64,000 nt of DNA, from positions 1,302,001-1,366,000 of the forward strand of contig CP084613.1 in the NCBI GenBank assembly GCA_025917655.1, given 5' to 3'. The notes beneath the pieces were generated by a model, which was not told where the DNA came from, did no database searches, and saw only the letters and a list, made by a program, of their open reading frames with translations. This DNA comes from Chlorella sorokiniana. Taxonomy: Eukaryota; Chlorophyta; Trebouxiophyceae; Chlorellales; Chlorellaceae. Positions 35,401-46,889 of the stretch are shown piece after piece (the stretch's first letter is position 1; each line of letters opens with the position of its first letter). Made by a program: the position numbers and the translations under genes.

Positions 35401-37454
35401 TGAATAACATATCCACAACCACACGTACACACCACACCAAGCACCCCCCCCCCCCACCCGACCCAACCCACCTCAGCTGCATGAAGCAGTCGCGGGCCGG
35501 GAAATTCAGCGGCAGGAGGCGGGGCCCCCAGCTGGGCAGAGCAGTGAGGCCCAGCAGCGGCGCCAGCAGCGAGCGCGCCTCGACCTCGCTGCCACGTGTG
35601 CCCGCCGCCGCCACCGCCTCCCGCACCAGCAGCGCCGCCAGGCAGCGCTTCATGCCGGGGCACTGCGTCACGACGTCCAGCCTGCGGGGGGGGGGGGCAG
35701 CACATACAGTGCGGCTGGGCAACGCTCGCAAACAGCACGGGACGCTCGGCAGCCGCACAGGCGTGCCAACTGCGGCAGCGGGGGCTGGGCCTGCCACCCA
35801 CCTCTTCCAGGCACCCTCTGACTTGTGCGGGTCGAGGAAGGAGAAGCCCTTCAGCGTTGCGAAGGAGTCGCGCATCACGCCCTCCCACAGCGCCGCCTCG
35901 GCGGGGGTGGCGGTGCAGCAGACGAGGGCGTCCAGGAACGCAGGCGCAACCCCGCCCGACTCCTGAGGGGGAGGGGCGGGACAGCAGCGCGGAAAAGGGC
36001 GTCGCACTGATGCAGCGGCGAGGCAGGGCCGTCGCAAGCAGGCAGAGGGCAGGTCGGAGCTTGGGCCGCCGGCGCCTGCATGCCTCTGGCCACAAGCTTG
36101 CCAGGCCGCCCTGCCGCAGCTGCCCAACCACCCACACGGCCCCACATACAACTGCCGCCCCCCGGGCCCCCTCACCAGCGCCCTGTGCAGCGCGGAGCGG
36201 TGCTTGCCCCCGTGAAGAAGAGGTCGTCGTCGTCGTCGTTGGCCAGCACCCCGCCGCCCGCCTGGCCAGCCGCGCCTGCAGCAGGTGCAGCACCGCCGAC
36301 GCCTGCGCCTCCTCGCACTCGGGCGCCTGCGCCGCCTGCGCCGCCCGCAGCCAGGCAGCCTGCAGGTCCAGCACAGCGCCGCTGCCGGGCAGGCGGGCCA
36401 GCGCGGCGTCCACCGCCGCAGCCGTGAGGCGCAGGCTGCCGCCCGGCCCGGCAGGGACCAGCGGCAAGTGCAGCGCGGCGGCGGTGCCGCTGGCCGGGCC
36501 CAGGCTCACGGCCTGGCCAAACACTTTGCAGCAGGCCTGCTGCACGGCGCTGCCCTCGGCGCCGGCCTCCGCGCTGGAAAGGATTGCGCAGTCCGGCGGG
36601 GGAGGGAAGGCAGCCCAGGTGTCGGCTGGCGCAGCCCAGTCGGGGCGGGGCACGGTGGGGCGAGGGGTCGTGACGTGACGGTCGGCGCCTTGCCGGGATG
36701 ACGAGGGCGCCGCCGCCTGCTGTGCGTGCTGCTGCACCGGCGGCTGCGACCCAGCTGGCGCGTGAGCGGCTCCGCCAGCTGTGGCAGCCGCCATGGCGCC
36801 TTGCAGCGCCTGCAGCAGCTGCTGAGCGTTCAAGGTAGGCCCCCCGCTGCGACCAGTGCAGGCTGTTGTGCGGGGGAGGGGCGGGGGCAGGCGGTGCAGG
36901 TGCAGCGCCGCCTCCTGCCATGGCCCCCTGCAGCGCCTGCAGCAGCTGCTGAGCCCCACGCCGGCGGTTGCCGCTGCTGAAGGGGCTGCCGGTGCTGGAG
37001 GTGGAGGCGGAGCTGCAGACAGGCAAGTGGCAATGAGCATGCTTCAGCTGCGCGACTGAGGCAGTAGCATGTGCAGCTGTAATCGCTGGCGGCAAGGGAG
37101 ACTGGCGGGCGGCAGCAGCTGCCTCCATCCCGCGCCTTGAGGCGGCGTGTCTGCTACCCTTCAATCATTCAATCATTCACCTGGCTGCTGGGGTGCTGGT
37201 GGGCCACCCGGCTGCACCTGCGGAGCCCCAAATCGCGAAGCACATGTTTCCGTCAGAAAAGGAGCACCCGTGGGATGTTATTGGGACCCAACACAATGCA
37301 AGACGCAGCCTGAGATTGGGAGCATGGACTGCGAGACGAGTCAGTCCCGACGGCGAGTCCTCACCTCTGCTAACGAGGCCAGGAGTGCCATCTGCAGCTC
37401 TTCGTCGTCTTCCATCACATCCTCCATGTTTTCGTCGCCCTGTGGCGCCGCCAT
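29450..37454 (-). CDS. UIM, Ufd2-type E4 core and BIRC6-type E2 domain in one protein
   Basis: Exon 1 (37365-37454) encodes a perfect ubiquitin-interacting motif, [16 protein letters not shown] low-complexity part follows, with [12 protein letters not shown] twice. The Ufd2/UBE4 core, which extends ubiquitin chains, is read in [13 protein letters not shown] (35.5 kb), [17 protein letters not shown] (34.75), [14 protein letters not shown] (34.5), [20 protein letters not shown] (33.95), [18 protein letters not shown] (32.55), [19 protein letters not shown] (31.7) and [20 protein letters not shown] (31.4). In place of the family's U-box, exons continue in phase (LEALAA joined to VRQLRGE across about 145 bases) into an E2 fold close to BIRC6: [40 protein letters not shown] with the catalytic Cys codon at 30228-30230, and [17 protein letters not shown]. 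The stop is at 29450. Several one-base frame losses occur. Two adjacent genes remain possible, but no stop or start was found between the halves. Confidence 0.68.
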
Positions 37455-37798
37455 GGTGCCCCTCCTGGCGGCCTGCTCCCCCTTGACGATCGATCAGAGG
37501 CCAAATGGCTGTGCCGAAATGCCTGTTGCAGTCAGCAAAAATAGGTCATGCCTATGCAGTGCAGAAAAACCAGCAGTCTGAGGAGCACCGTACCGCCGCA
37601 GGCTGTGTCACTCCCACGTCGCCAGCGCAGGCGTGGCGATGGACCAATACAAGCTTACATCCAGGCGGACAATGCGGTTCCAGCTGTCAAGATGAGTCAA
37701 GAGATCAATAAGGTAGGGCACAGAAGCACACAGGTCCAAGTGCAGCAAGTGCGAGCAACAGGCGGGTTGAGATTCCAACCACGTGTGATTGGCATGCG
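37455..37798. other. TBC 3' UTR and promoter of the E4/E2 gene
   Basis: The two minus-strand genes are in tandem, 344 bp apart. A minus-strand TGTAA at 37655-37659 suits the upstream TBC gene. No coding sequence seen. Confidence 0.55.
37655..37659 (-). terminator. TGTAA poly(A) signal, TBC gene
   Basis: About 140 bases after the TBC stop codon, on the minus strand. Confidence 0.55.
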
Positions 37799-40473
37799 TC
37801 AACCTTCGTAGAGGCTGGGGTCGAGCGGCGATGCGCCTAAGCTCTGACCGCGGCGATGCGCGATGCGCATACGCCCCCGGTCCAGAGAGTCCTGGGCCTT
37901 GCCGCGCAACGCCGCCAGCTGCGACACCCAACGCCCGCCGCCAGGCCGCCCGCTGCCGCCGTCGCCCGTGCCGGCCTCCGCCATGCATGGCGAAGCCGCC
38001 TGGCTGCCAACGGCTGCCTTCTCTCCGCCGGCAGCGCCTTGCCGCTGCAGCAGCTCCGCATCCGAGTGCTGCACCACGAAGCCGTCGCGTGCGACAGCCG
38101 CGCGCAGGTTGACCCGCGTCTCACGCTCCGCCATCTCGCGGTCCACCTCTCGCTGCTTGCGGGCGCGGTACGAGTTGATGCGCTCCATGGGCATTGACCC
38201 CACGCCCTCAAACGCAACCTGGGGGCGCGGGGGAGGAAGCAGGGGGTCGAAAGCAGTACAGTGTGCACTGTACTGCCTAGCGCGCACAATTGCGCAGGCG
38301 ATCAGCGCGCCCCCGCCTCAACCCCCCAAACCACGTATGAATAGGCTTGCACACAGCTCGGCGCCCACCACCACCCACCCGCATGAGCGCATCACGGTCA
38401 AAGGCCTCGGCGGCGACCCGCCGTGCCGCCCGCAGCAGCTCCCCCGGGTTGTCCTGTGCCAGCAGCAGCGCCTCGTGCAGCTTCAGCAGGGCCAGCGCCA
38501 CACGGAACAGCACCTGCGGCAAGGGCGGGGAAGATGCGAGGTCACAGGTCTGGCATGCCAGGAGCGTTGGGCGCGGCTTCACAGGCGCTAGGGTGCTGCC
38601 CCCAGGGGGGCAGCCCAGGACGAAAGCTGCCCATGCCACTGCCGCGCCGATGGGTCGCCCAAGCATTACAGAACAGGCAGCACGTCCCCCCTCACCCAGC
38701 CACCCACACAAACCCACCCACCTTGGTGCCCTCGTTGAGCAGCGCGTCCCACACGCGAGCCGCCGTCTCGGCAGGCAGGCTGGTGCAGAAGAGGCACAGG
38801 AACCAGTCTGCGAGGTGAGGAGGAGGCAGGGGCCTCGCCTGAACTGCCGATGCCTTGTGTCGCGGAGCCTCAGCCACGTGGCACCGCTTCCCACGCGGGG
38901 CAGACCCTTTTAACTTCGCCGCCACCCACCCGTAGCCAGTATGGACATGTCGCAGCCCAGGGCATCCAGGTGCGCCGCCAGGCGTGGCAGCTTGTGCTGC
39001 ACCAACTCCCGTAGGCAGCGCATCTCGACGTGGGTGCCCGTCAGGTCGCGCGCATACATGTCGCGGTACAGGATGCCTGCAGGCGGTACGGGCGCCATCC
39101 AGAGCAGTGTGGAACAGGCTAGCAGCCGACCGACGGGACAAAACTCGCCTGGCAGTAGCGGCAGGCCGTAGCAGCCACAAGGGTCGAAACAGGAAGTCGC
39201 AGCGACACCTGGCTAGCCAACATGTTGGGCCAGCAAGGCGGCGGCAGCGCAGGCTGCGCCTGCCCACCCTCATCGTTGTCGTCTATGAGCGATGCCAGCA
39301 CCCAAAAGGCATCCTCCTCATCCTGGCCCAGCACCAGCAGCAGCATGGCCGCCACATAGTTCATGGACTGGCAGCTGCAGGGGGCAGCAGCACAACAGGG
39401 GTAGAAAGTGCGGTGGTCGATGGTGCTGAGGCACGATGGACCAACCGAGCTGCAGGCCAGCAACAGAGCGATCAAACCGCCAGCGCTCACTAGCCGACGC
39501 GTGGGTTGTGGTGGGCGAAGGCCATGAGCACGTGCCGCACCGCGCTCTGCCCCTCCTCGCTCTGCACCCAGCTGTTGCTGGGGAAGGTGCGCGGCACATC
39601 CTGCATGGAGGGAGGGAGGGCCAGCCGAGAATCAAACCGTGGCAATGCTGGGGATGCTCATACACCAGGGATCAGCAGGCAAAGCAGTGCCAGGCAGGAT
39701 GAAACAACCCTCAATCCCTTCGCCCCAAGGCTTACCAACTCAATCTGGTGGGCAAACTGGGACTGGGCACCCTGGAGAGCGGCGTTTACGTAGTAATGCG
39801 GCGGCAACTTCTGCCGTCGTTCAGCCGCGCCTGACAGCTGCAGCCACACCTGTCGCCGCATGTCGGGGGCACACCCTGCAAGCAGAAGGGCTGGCAGCCC
39901 ACTGCTGATTTTGCCCTCCTCAGCTGCAACAACCTGTGCTGCGAATCAAGATGCACAGCCCGCCCACCTTGCGGCACAGCTTCTTGAGTGCATCGGTGGG
40001 CGGAAGCCCCGCCTCCTGCACCTGCTGCCCCCATTTCTGGCGCACGGCGTCCTGCCGGCCTCTGCATCGCTCCAGGATGGCAGCCTGCTCCGCGGTGACG
40101 GTCAGGTTGAAGCCGTACGCATCCACCAGCTCAAGAGGCAGCTCCGGCTGTTCAACCTCCCTTGGTCCCTCAGCATCCAGGGCACCTGCCTCTTGCTTGA
40201 TAATATCATCTCGGACAAGGTGCCGCACCTCTTTGGTGGTTGCTATCTGCAGGTGCATCACCGGCTGCCAAGGTAAAAGCTGCGAAGCTTCACTCTTGGC
40301 GGCACACGCAACATGAGGGCTCAAAACTGCTATAGCAAGCTCGGTGCTTTCACAACCATCACTCTTACCACTGCTTTCCCTAACGTCTGACCAACCGCCT
40401 TGGCTTTGCTGCCAGTGACTCCGGCCAACTCCTTGGCGGCGCTCGCCAAGTGAACCCAACCTCCGCCAGCCAT
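37799..40473 (-). CDS. TBC-domain Rab GTPase-activating protein
   Basis: Speeds GTP hydrolysis by a Rab on an endomembrane. The start [20 protein letters not shown] is near-universal in plant TBC proteins of this type only in its helical character, so the start rests on the frame and on a donor GTAAGA. The TBC fold runs from [17 protein letters not shown] (39.85 kb) through [16 protein letters not shown], with the arginine finger, and [19 protein letters not shown], with the glutamine finger, to [18 protein letters not shown] (39.05), [15 protein letters not shown] (38.8) and [20 protein letters not shown] (38.5). Both catalytic fingers are present. The C-terminal 130 residues ([20 protein letters not shown]..., basic coiled coil) extend past the domain. 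The target Rab cannot be told. The gene diverges from SNF7. Confidence 0.9.
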
Positions 40474-41063
40474 GGTGTGCGCCAGGGGCGCGCTGCACTT
40501 GCCCTGCCGCCAACGCACCCCTTGCCTCAATGCTAGGGCCAAAGACGGGATTCAGGACTGCACGGACTGCGGCAGATTGGGGGTTGTCTGGCAAGGAGAC
40601 GGGAAACCCTCCCAAAGGGTCTAGGTGTTAAGTTTGATATGCCAGTGTTCCGACACATGTCCAGGCACGGTCTGGCGAAACCTGATGTTGACCCCAGCGT
40701 GCTGCGTCCAGCCGTGTGCTGCCCAGCAGGCAGGAAGAAGTCCCGGCCCTTTCGCCGGACATGTGCCTCGTCCACCACATTATAGTAAGGCCTTTCACGC
40801 CGAGACGGGAGCAGTAGCAGCACAGCTTCTTGCCCCGCGTCGCTAGCTCTCTAACTCGCTTCTCGAGCAGGTGTGGTGCGACCCTTGCATTCCACGATCC
40901 ACACACCAACTCTGAGCTGCATCGGGAGACTGACAGGCGGGCCTACACTCCCTCAGCACATGGCGCTCAGCTTTTCGCCCATGGGGGCGTGTGTTTACCC
41001 CTCTCTCGTGGATCATCGCTGCAGGTAGCCTGTTCATCCATCGCTCTGCCGCCTCAAGGCTGG
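40474..41063. promoter_or_regulatory. Divergent promoter, TBC and SNF7
   Basis: 590 bp between divergent start codons of two endomembrane genes. No conserved element was recognised. Frames in it are short and lack features. Confidence 0.5.
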
Positions 41064-42526
41064 ATGTTCAAGCGCCTGTTTGGCGGCGGCGGTGATGGGG
41101 TCAGCAGCAGCGGCGCTGGCCCCAGCAAGCCTGGGCCGCGAAAAGTTAGCGAGACCAGCACAGGTGGGCCAAGTCAGCAAGGAACCTGTACATTGCAACA
41201 ACAGGCAGCAGCGCACCTATGCAGCATGTGCAAAGCTAAGCTTCGTGTCCCCTCTGCCTTCTCTGCTTGCAGAGAAGACGGTTGGCGCAATCCAGAAACT
41301 AGGGGATGTAAGCGCCTGCAGACCAATGTGATGTTAGTGCACGCAGCTGCGCACGTCATTGCATGCATCAGGCTGCCAACCCTGTTTGGCTGCTGGCGTA
41401 CTCGTGCAGACTGAGGAGCTGCTCACCAAGCGGCGAGACCTGCTGGAGAAGAAGGTGGCAGCAGAGCTCGAGAGGGCCAAGGTCTTCCTGAAGGCGAACA
41501 ACAAGCGCGGTGAGCTGTTCATCTGGCAGGCTTGCATGCTGCCACAGGCTGTATGTCGGGATGAAGGATTCTGCCGCCTGTTGAGCCACCACACCTGTCG
41601 ACCCTCTTTGCTTGCTCACCTGGTGCAGCCGCCATGATGGCCATGAAGAAAAAAAAAAGATGTACGAGAGCCAGCTGGAGCAGGTTGAGAACAACATCTT
41701 GCGTGTGAACGAGCAGCAAATGGGACTGGAGAACATGCGGGTGGTGGTTGAGGCGGTGGACGCTCTGCGCGTCGGCGCCGATGCGCAAAAGGCAACGATG
41801 AAGGTGCGTGGGCTGCGCCAGGCAGAGGGCTACTGCAGCCTCCTCGACTGCCTGCTCCCGTGCCCTTGTCCGCAACAACACGCTCCCAGCTGCCACACGT
41901 GCGTGAACCTCGTCGGCCACCTTCACTCCACGTGCACCATCTGCTTCCTCGCCGCAGGACATGAACATTGAGGATGTGGACCGCGTTCTTGACGAGATCA
42001 ACGAGCAGACGGACCAGATGCGCCAGATCCAGGATGCCATGGGCCAGCCCATCGGTCCGGCGGCCGACATTGACGATGACGAGCTGGAGATGGACCTAGA
42101 GGTGTGTGTGTGTGTGTGTGTTTGGGGGGGCTGGGGGCGTGGCACATGCCGCGCGGCGATGGGCAGCTACGTGCGTTTTAAGCATGGCCAGAGGGCAGCG
42201 TGCAGCAGCAGGATGCGCGGAAGTTGCCGTGAAGGGTGAAGAGGGCCGGTTGAAGGGAAGGGGACCAGGAGAGGGGCTCTGCTTCGAGCTACATGCGGAG
42301 GCGACTGCTGATGGGCCTGGCCCCACAACTAGTGCAGGAGCTGGAGGCAACCATGCTGGATGAGAAGATGCTGGACGAGACGGCGTCGGTGCCCTCCACC
42401 AAGATTCCCCAGCAGCAGCTGCCTGCCATGCCCTCCGCCCCCACCACCAAGGCGCAGCCGGCGGCCCCCGCAAAGACCGCCGAGGAGCTGGAGCTGGAGG
42501 CTCTGCAGGCAGAGATGGCGTCATGA
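41064..42526 (+). CDS. SNF7: ESCRT-III subunit SNF7/CHMP4 (VPS32)
   Basis: Polymerises on endosomal and other membranes to drive inward budding and scission. Six exons: 41064-41163, 41273-41307, 41410-41509, 41629-41803, 41958-42101, 42338-42526. The start is MFKRLFGGGGDG (basic, amphipathic). Core helices are TEELLTKRRDLLEKKVAAEL, YESQLEQVENNILRVNEQQM and EDVDRVLDEINEQTDQMRQI. The acidic DIDDDELEMDLEELE and the C-terminal EELELEALQAEMAS give the ALIX- and VPS4-binding regions. After correction the protein is 247 residues, a little over the family mean. One A is missing from a run of ten in exon 4 (near 41648). Exon phases confirm this. The donor of exon 5 opens a (GT)n run. Confidence 0.95.
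42102..42121 (+). repeat. (GT)10 microsatellite at a SNF7 splice donor
   Basis: Ten GT units begin directly after the exon-ending codon GAG, so the donor is the first GT of the repeat. Confidence 0.9.
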
Positions 42527-43041
42527 GGGGCGCAGAAGGCGGTGCAGCCTGTGCCAGCTTGGCGCCCAGTGCGCTCCGGTCATGCTCGCACCCTCCACCT
42601 TGCTCGGCGGCCGGTATGTGGTGAGTGCGACCGTTTTCACTTTCCGCTTCTGGTTGGCCCTTTTGCCCACGCTTCAATCTCTGTATAGTACAGCTGCTGC
42701 GTTCTTCCCATGTGCCATATGTATCTCTGCATCTCGATCATCCTTGAGACTGTAAGCACTGCCCTGCAAGATGAGCTCTCGCCGCAGAACTAACAGCCTG
42801 CTGTTTTGAGTCGGTTGTCTCTGACCGGCACGCACCGTCGCCAGCGATGCATGCATTGGCGGCTGGCTATGCGGCACGTTCAGCAAATTGGTGTATTCTC
42901 CGTATTCTGTTCGTATCATTCCTTTAACGAATTCACTGCGTGCGCGCCTCATTCCGGCACATGTGAACACCATTGTTGGCTTGGCGGGACCATTTCGTTC
43001 TCTCCACACCCTTCCGAGCAGCCTGTAGAATTGCATAGGCG
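42527..43041. other. SNF7 3' UTR and BUD23 promoter
   Basis: TGTAA at 42751 should end SNF7. The remaining 290 bp before BUD23 is AT-richer. A 120-codon minus-strand frame here has no features. Confidence 0.55.
42751..42755 (+). terminator. TGTAA poly(A) signal, SNF7
   Basis: Pentamer 225 bases after the SNF7 stop codon. Confidence 0.6.
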
Positions 43042-44579
43042 ATGGGAAGACACGATAGACCTGAGGAGTCTGCGCCGCCCGAAATCTTTTACAATGAGGA
43101 GGAGGCGCGCAAGTATACGGAAAACAGCCGCATGGTGAACATTCAGACCAAACTGACAGAGCGTGCGTTAGAGCTGCTGGCGCTGCCGGACGACGGGGAG
43201 CCCAAGCTGCTGCTGGACCTTGGCTGCGGGTCTGGCCTGAGCGGCGAGGCGCTCACTGAACGCGGCCACATTTGGATTGTGAGCTCTGCTGCTGGCTAGA
43301 GGTTGATGCCATTGTTTCAATCGATTCTCATCTGATTGATTAGTTGCCTGACTGGCTACGGCACCACGCGACCTCTTGCTGCTGCGCTCGCTGCAAGCCA
43401 CTCGTGTTCTGGCGCCCTCGTCCGCTGCGCCGCAGGGCACCGACATCAGCCCCGCAATGCTGGAGGTGGCGGGCGAGCGGGAGGTGGAGGGGGACCTGTG
43501 CCTGCACGACCTGGGCCACGGCCTGCCCATCCGCCCCGGCACCGTGGACGGCGCCATCAGCATCTCGGCGGTGCAGTGGCTGTGCAACGCGGTGAGGCAC
43601 CCCAACCGCGCTGTGCACCGCATGCGGGGGGACGGCAGCTGGGCATTGTACTGCGCCGCATAGGGCCGTGCTGCACCTCGCAGCCATGAGCTGCGGCCTG
43701 TTGCATCTCGCGGCCAATCGCTGGACACGTCGCCCCCTCGCCTCCCCCGCAGGACACCAGCCACAACGACCCGCGCAGGCGCCTGCGCCGCTTCTTCGAG
43801 TCGCTGTATGCGTGCCTGGCCAAGGGGGCGCGCGCCGTGCTTCAGGTGTACCCCGCCAACACTGAGCAGGCGGCCATGATGACCAACGCGGCGATGAGGG
43901 CGGGGTTCAGCGGCGGCCTCGTGGTCGACTTCCCGCACAGGTGTGGGGCCAGCAGGGCGGGCAAGGGGGGCCAACCAGCATGACTGCTGCTACTCAAGCA
44001 GCTGGACAGCTCGCTGCTGGGCTAGACAGCCTTTAAATTGAACAGGGTGAGCCTCACGCAGCTTCCACCTCCTTGGCGGGCCAGCAGGGGGGCCTGCCTT
44101 TTGCTCCCTCCACTCTCAACCCTCTGCCTGCCCCCCCTCCCTCCCCTGCCCTGCCCTCAGCACCCGCGCCAAGAAATACTTCCTGGTGCTCATGGTGGGC
44201 GGCATGGCGTCGCTGCCACAGGCCCGCGGCATGGACGGCGGCGAGTCCGACAGCGACGACGGGCAGCAGGAGGTGTACGTGGGTGAGCGGCGCACCAAGC
44301 GCCGGAAGAAGGGGCACGGTGACAAGGTGGGGTACCCAAGTGTGTGGGGGGCTCCTGCTGGACGCAGGGTGTGGCGGCGGCCAACCATGCCCCTGTGCAC
44401 TGCTGCGGCAAATAAGGTCGTATCAGAGCACCAACTTTGTGGGGTTGCCTCGTGAATGCGCGCAGGCGGGCAGCCGAGACTGGATTGTGCGGAAGAAGGC
44501 GCAGCAGCGGGCGAGAGGGTACACCAACATCAAGCCAGACAGCAGGTACACGGGGCGCAAACGCAAGGACCGATTCTGA
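43042..44579 (+). CDS. BUD23: 18S rRNA (guanine-N7) methyltransferase BUD23
   Basis: Methylates a guanine of 18S rRNA during small-subunit maturation, in a complex with TRMT112/Trm112. Five exons: 43042-43278, 43436-43591, 43753-43940, 44161-44326, 44466-44579. They keep frame throughout and give 286 residues, the usual size. The start region [20 protein letters not shown] is typical. The SAM-binding motif is [28 protein letters not shown] (motif II) and [13 protein letters not shown] follow. The lysine-rich C-terminus, [20 protein letters not shown]...TGRKRKDRF, is diagnostic of BUD23 and carries nucleolar-type basic patches. An acidic insert ([19 protein letters not shown]) precedes it. Confidence 0.96.
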
Positions 44580-44896
44580 GGGACCAGGCTGGCCCCTCGC
44601 TGCTCTTAGCCTCAGTCGCTTCCGTTCCTGCTGTTGTGCCAGTGCTTGCTTCCTGCTGCTGCGCTACCTCTCCCGTCCATTCACTGCTTGCTTGACTGAC
44701 GTCTGCTGTCAAACACACACCTGATACTGACATCTTGGTGAAATTGAGCCGCATGTGTGAGTTTTCCACGGCAAACAGGGAAGGTAGTGAGCAGGCAAGG
44801 GATATCGTTACGCGGCTGAGTGACAGCTACACAACGCTGCCCTGTGCTCAGCCCAACACTTGTGTGGCGGATGGCGCCTACGCTCGGCTCTGGCGC
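44580..44896. other. Convergent 3' region, BUD23 and RPA2
   Basis: About 320 bp with no gene and no TGTAA seen on either strand. Confidence 0.5.
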
Positions 44897-46583
44897 CTAT
44901 ACGTCGCACGACTTGAAGTGATTTTCGTCAATGGTGGAGTACAGGTGGCCCTCGTTTTGCAGCGCGTCCACTGCCTCCCGCACCTGCACCAGGCTGTACC
45001 GCCCACCTGCCCGCGCCAGCACCTGTGGCAGGCAAGGGTGGCCGGGGCGAGGTTGGCAGGAGGTTGGCAACGTGGTGGCGGGCAGCTTGCTGCTGCAGCC
45101 CAGACGCAGCCAAACTGCACTGCTAAATGAGGGGCATCTGCACATTGCTGCATAACATGACTGTCCCCAGCCCCGGGCGTATCCCCCCGGGGCCTGCGGT
45201 GCCAGCGCCTCACATCGTCGATTGAGATGCCGGCATCGCTGGCCTGGGCGTCAGGGGCATTGAACAGTTTCATGATGTCCTGGTGCACTGCGTTCATGCC
45301 GTCGTTGGGGTTGTAGCCGGCCGCAGGGGCGCCGCCGTAGCCGCCGCCCACGGGAGCGCTGTAGCCGCCCTCCTGCTTCATGCCGCCGGGGTTGCGGCGG
45401 CTGCGGCGCCGCCGCCGCCCTTGGTGAGGTGGGCGTGCTGGAATATGCACTGCAACTGGTGGTAGGTGATCTGCAGGGGGTAGGGCACAGCGGGTCATTT
45501 CAGCTTGGGGCTGCTGCGCGCCGAGGCCTGTGCAGCCGCGCGGCAGCCACTGGCGGCCACCCTAATGGAGTCTGCGCACCGCCACCAGGTACAAGCCAGC
45601 TTGCAGCCTGTTTAGGCCCCCGCACCTCGTTGTGGTCGGCAACCAGGCGGACATTGAAGGCCAGCACGTCCTGGCTCTGCCCAAAGTTTGAAAAGTGGCC
45701 GTGCACACGCACATACATGCCGGGCGCCACTGTGCCCGCCGCTGCCGATCCACCTCGCTATCTGCATCGCAGGGAGGGGGAGGAGCGCGGCTTTGTGAAA
45801 CTTGGAGCACGGCGCGTGTGACCAGGTTGGCGGGTGGTGGAGCCACGCGGGGGGCACCCTTCCCCGCTGCGCCTCACCGTCTTCGTTGATCCAGATCTTG
45901 ACATCCACCTTGCCGGTGCCGTCGTCCACCTTCAGCATGAACGTCACCCCCCTCGTTGATGGACAGGATCTTGGCCACAAAGGTGAGCTGCGGCAGGTGG
46001 GAGTAGGAAGATGTTGGCAAGATGGGGCAAGGCCTTGCACCACAGCAGTCGACTCCCACAGCAACAAGGCGAGCAAGGGGGTGAATTTGCAGGCAGCGCA
46101 GCGTGCAACCCCACCAGCACCCCCACACCTCCCCAATCCCAACCCCCAGCAGGCGCCCCACGTTGGTCAGCTCCCTGCCGTCGAGCACAAGCGAGTCGTC
46201 CTGGCTGGTGGCTAGAGCGTCATGTAGCTGCTTGATGGTCACCGCCCGCAGCGTTTGCTGCTTGCTGTCAAAGTTCTTCTGCGGCAGTTGATGGGCATGC
46301 AACTACTTGGGAACATGCCGACACGGGGCGGTGCCTGCATGTGCCAGCTCGGCTGATGGGCAGCCCGAGGACCAAGAGGCCGCCCACCTTGCTGCTCTGT
46401 CCGCCACCGCCAGTGTTGCCGCCTTGACTGCAGCGACCCAGCAACACATTACACATCCATTAGAAAGTTGCATTGTGTGTTCTCTCAAACCAGCCCCTTA
46501 TTGCAGGCGACTCACGAAGGCATAAAGCCTGCGCCATTGAACTGGCTGGCGCCTGCATCTCCGAAGCCGCCACCACCGTACAT
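44897..46583 (-). CDS. RPA2: Replication protein A 32 kDa subunit
   Basis: Middle subunit of the nuclear single-stranded DNA-binding complex used in replication and repair. The start MYGGGGFGDAGASQFNGAGF is the Gly-rich, phosphorylatable N-terminus. SQGGNTGGGGQSS follows. The OB fold is read as LRAVTIKQLHDALATSQDDS, VTFMLKVDDGTGKVDVKIWI and MYVRVHGHFSNFGQSQDVLA with FNVRLVADHNE. After a Gly-rich linker, the C-terminal winged helix reads RYSLVQVREAVDALQNEGHL YSTIDENHFKSCDV, matching the UNG/RAD52-binding domain of RPA32. Frame breaks lie near 45410 (Gly/Ala run) and 45740. The stop is at 44897. The gene diverges from the helical-repeat gene. Confidence 0.92.
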
Positions 46584-46889
46584 GCTGCCAGCAGCACGAA
46601 AAGGAGCGGGGCGGAGCTTATCAAGGGGCAGGCGGTCACTCGATCAAACAGACTTCAAACTGGGCGGCTCGAGGGGGAGCGCGAGTCACGTACAGAAAAG
46701 GAGCAATGTCCTTCAACAGGACGCAGCGTGTAACTGAGCGGCAGGTGCATCACAACCTGAGAACGAGCGAAGCGTGCTATGGCTGCTGCCTCTACGTGGC
46801 GGGGATGGGCCTTCCGTCCCGCTTGCAGTTGTTGCATACAATCTGGCACGTCCAGAGGAGCTTGTGCACAATCCATAATTCAACGCAGA
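46584..46889. promoter_or_regulatory. Divergent promoter, RPA2 and helical-repeat gene
   Basis: 306 bp between divergent start codons. No conserved element recognised. An open plus-strand run from 46779 would extend the next protein by 37 residues if its upstream ATG were used. Confidence 0.5.

Noticed and set aside
34935-37040. A 701-codon minus-strand open frame, the longest in the window
   Set aside because: Only part of it (N-terminal side, about 36.2-36.9 kb) carries the conserved frame of the Ufd2-like gene. The rest runs through introns and GC-rich shadow frames; it is not one exon.
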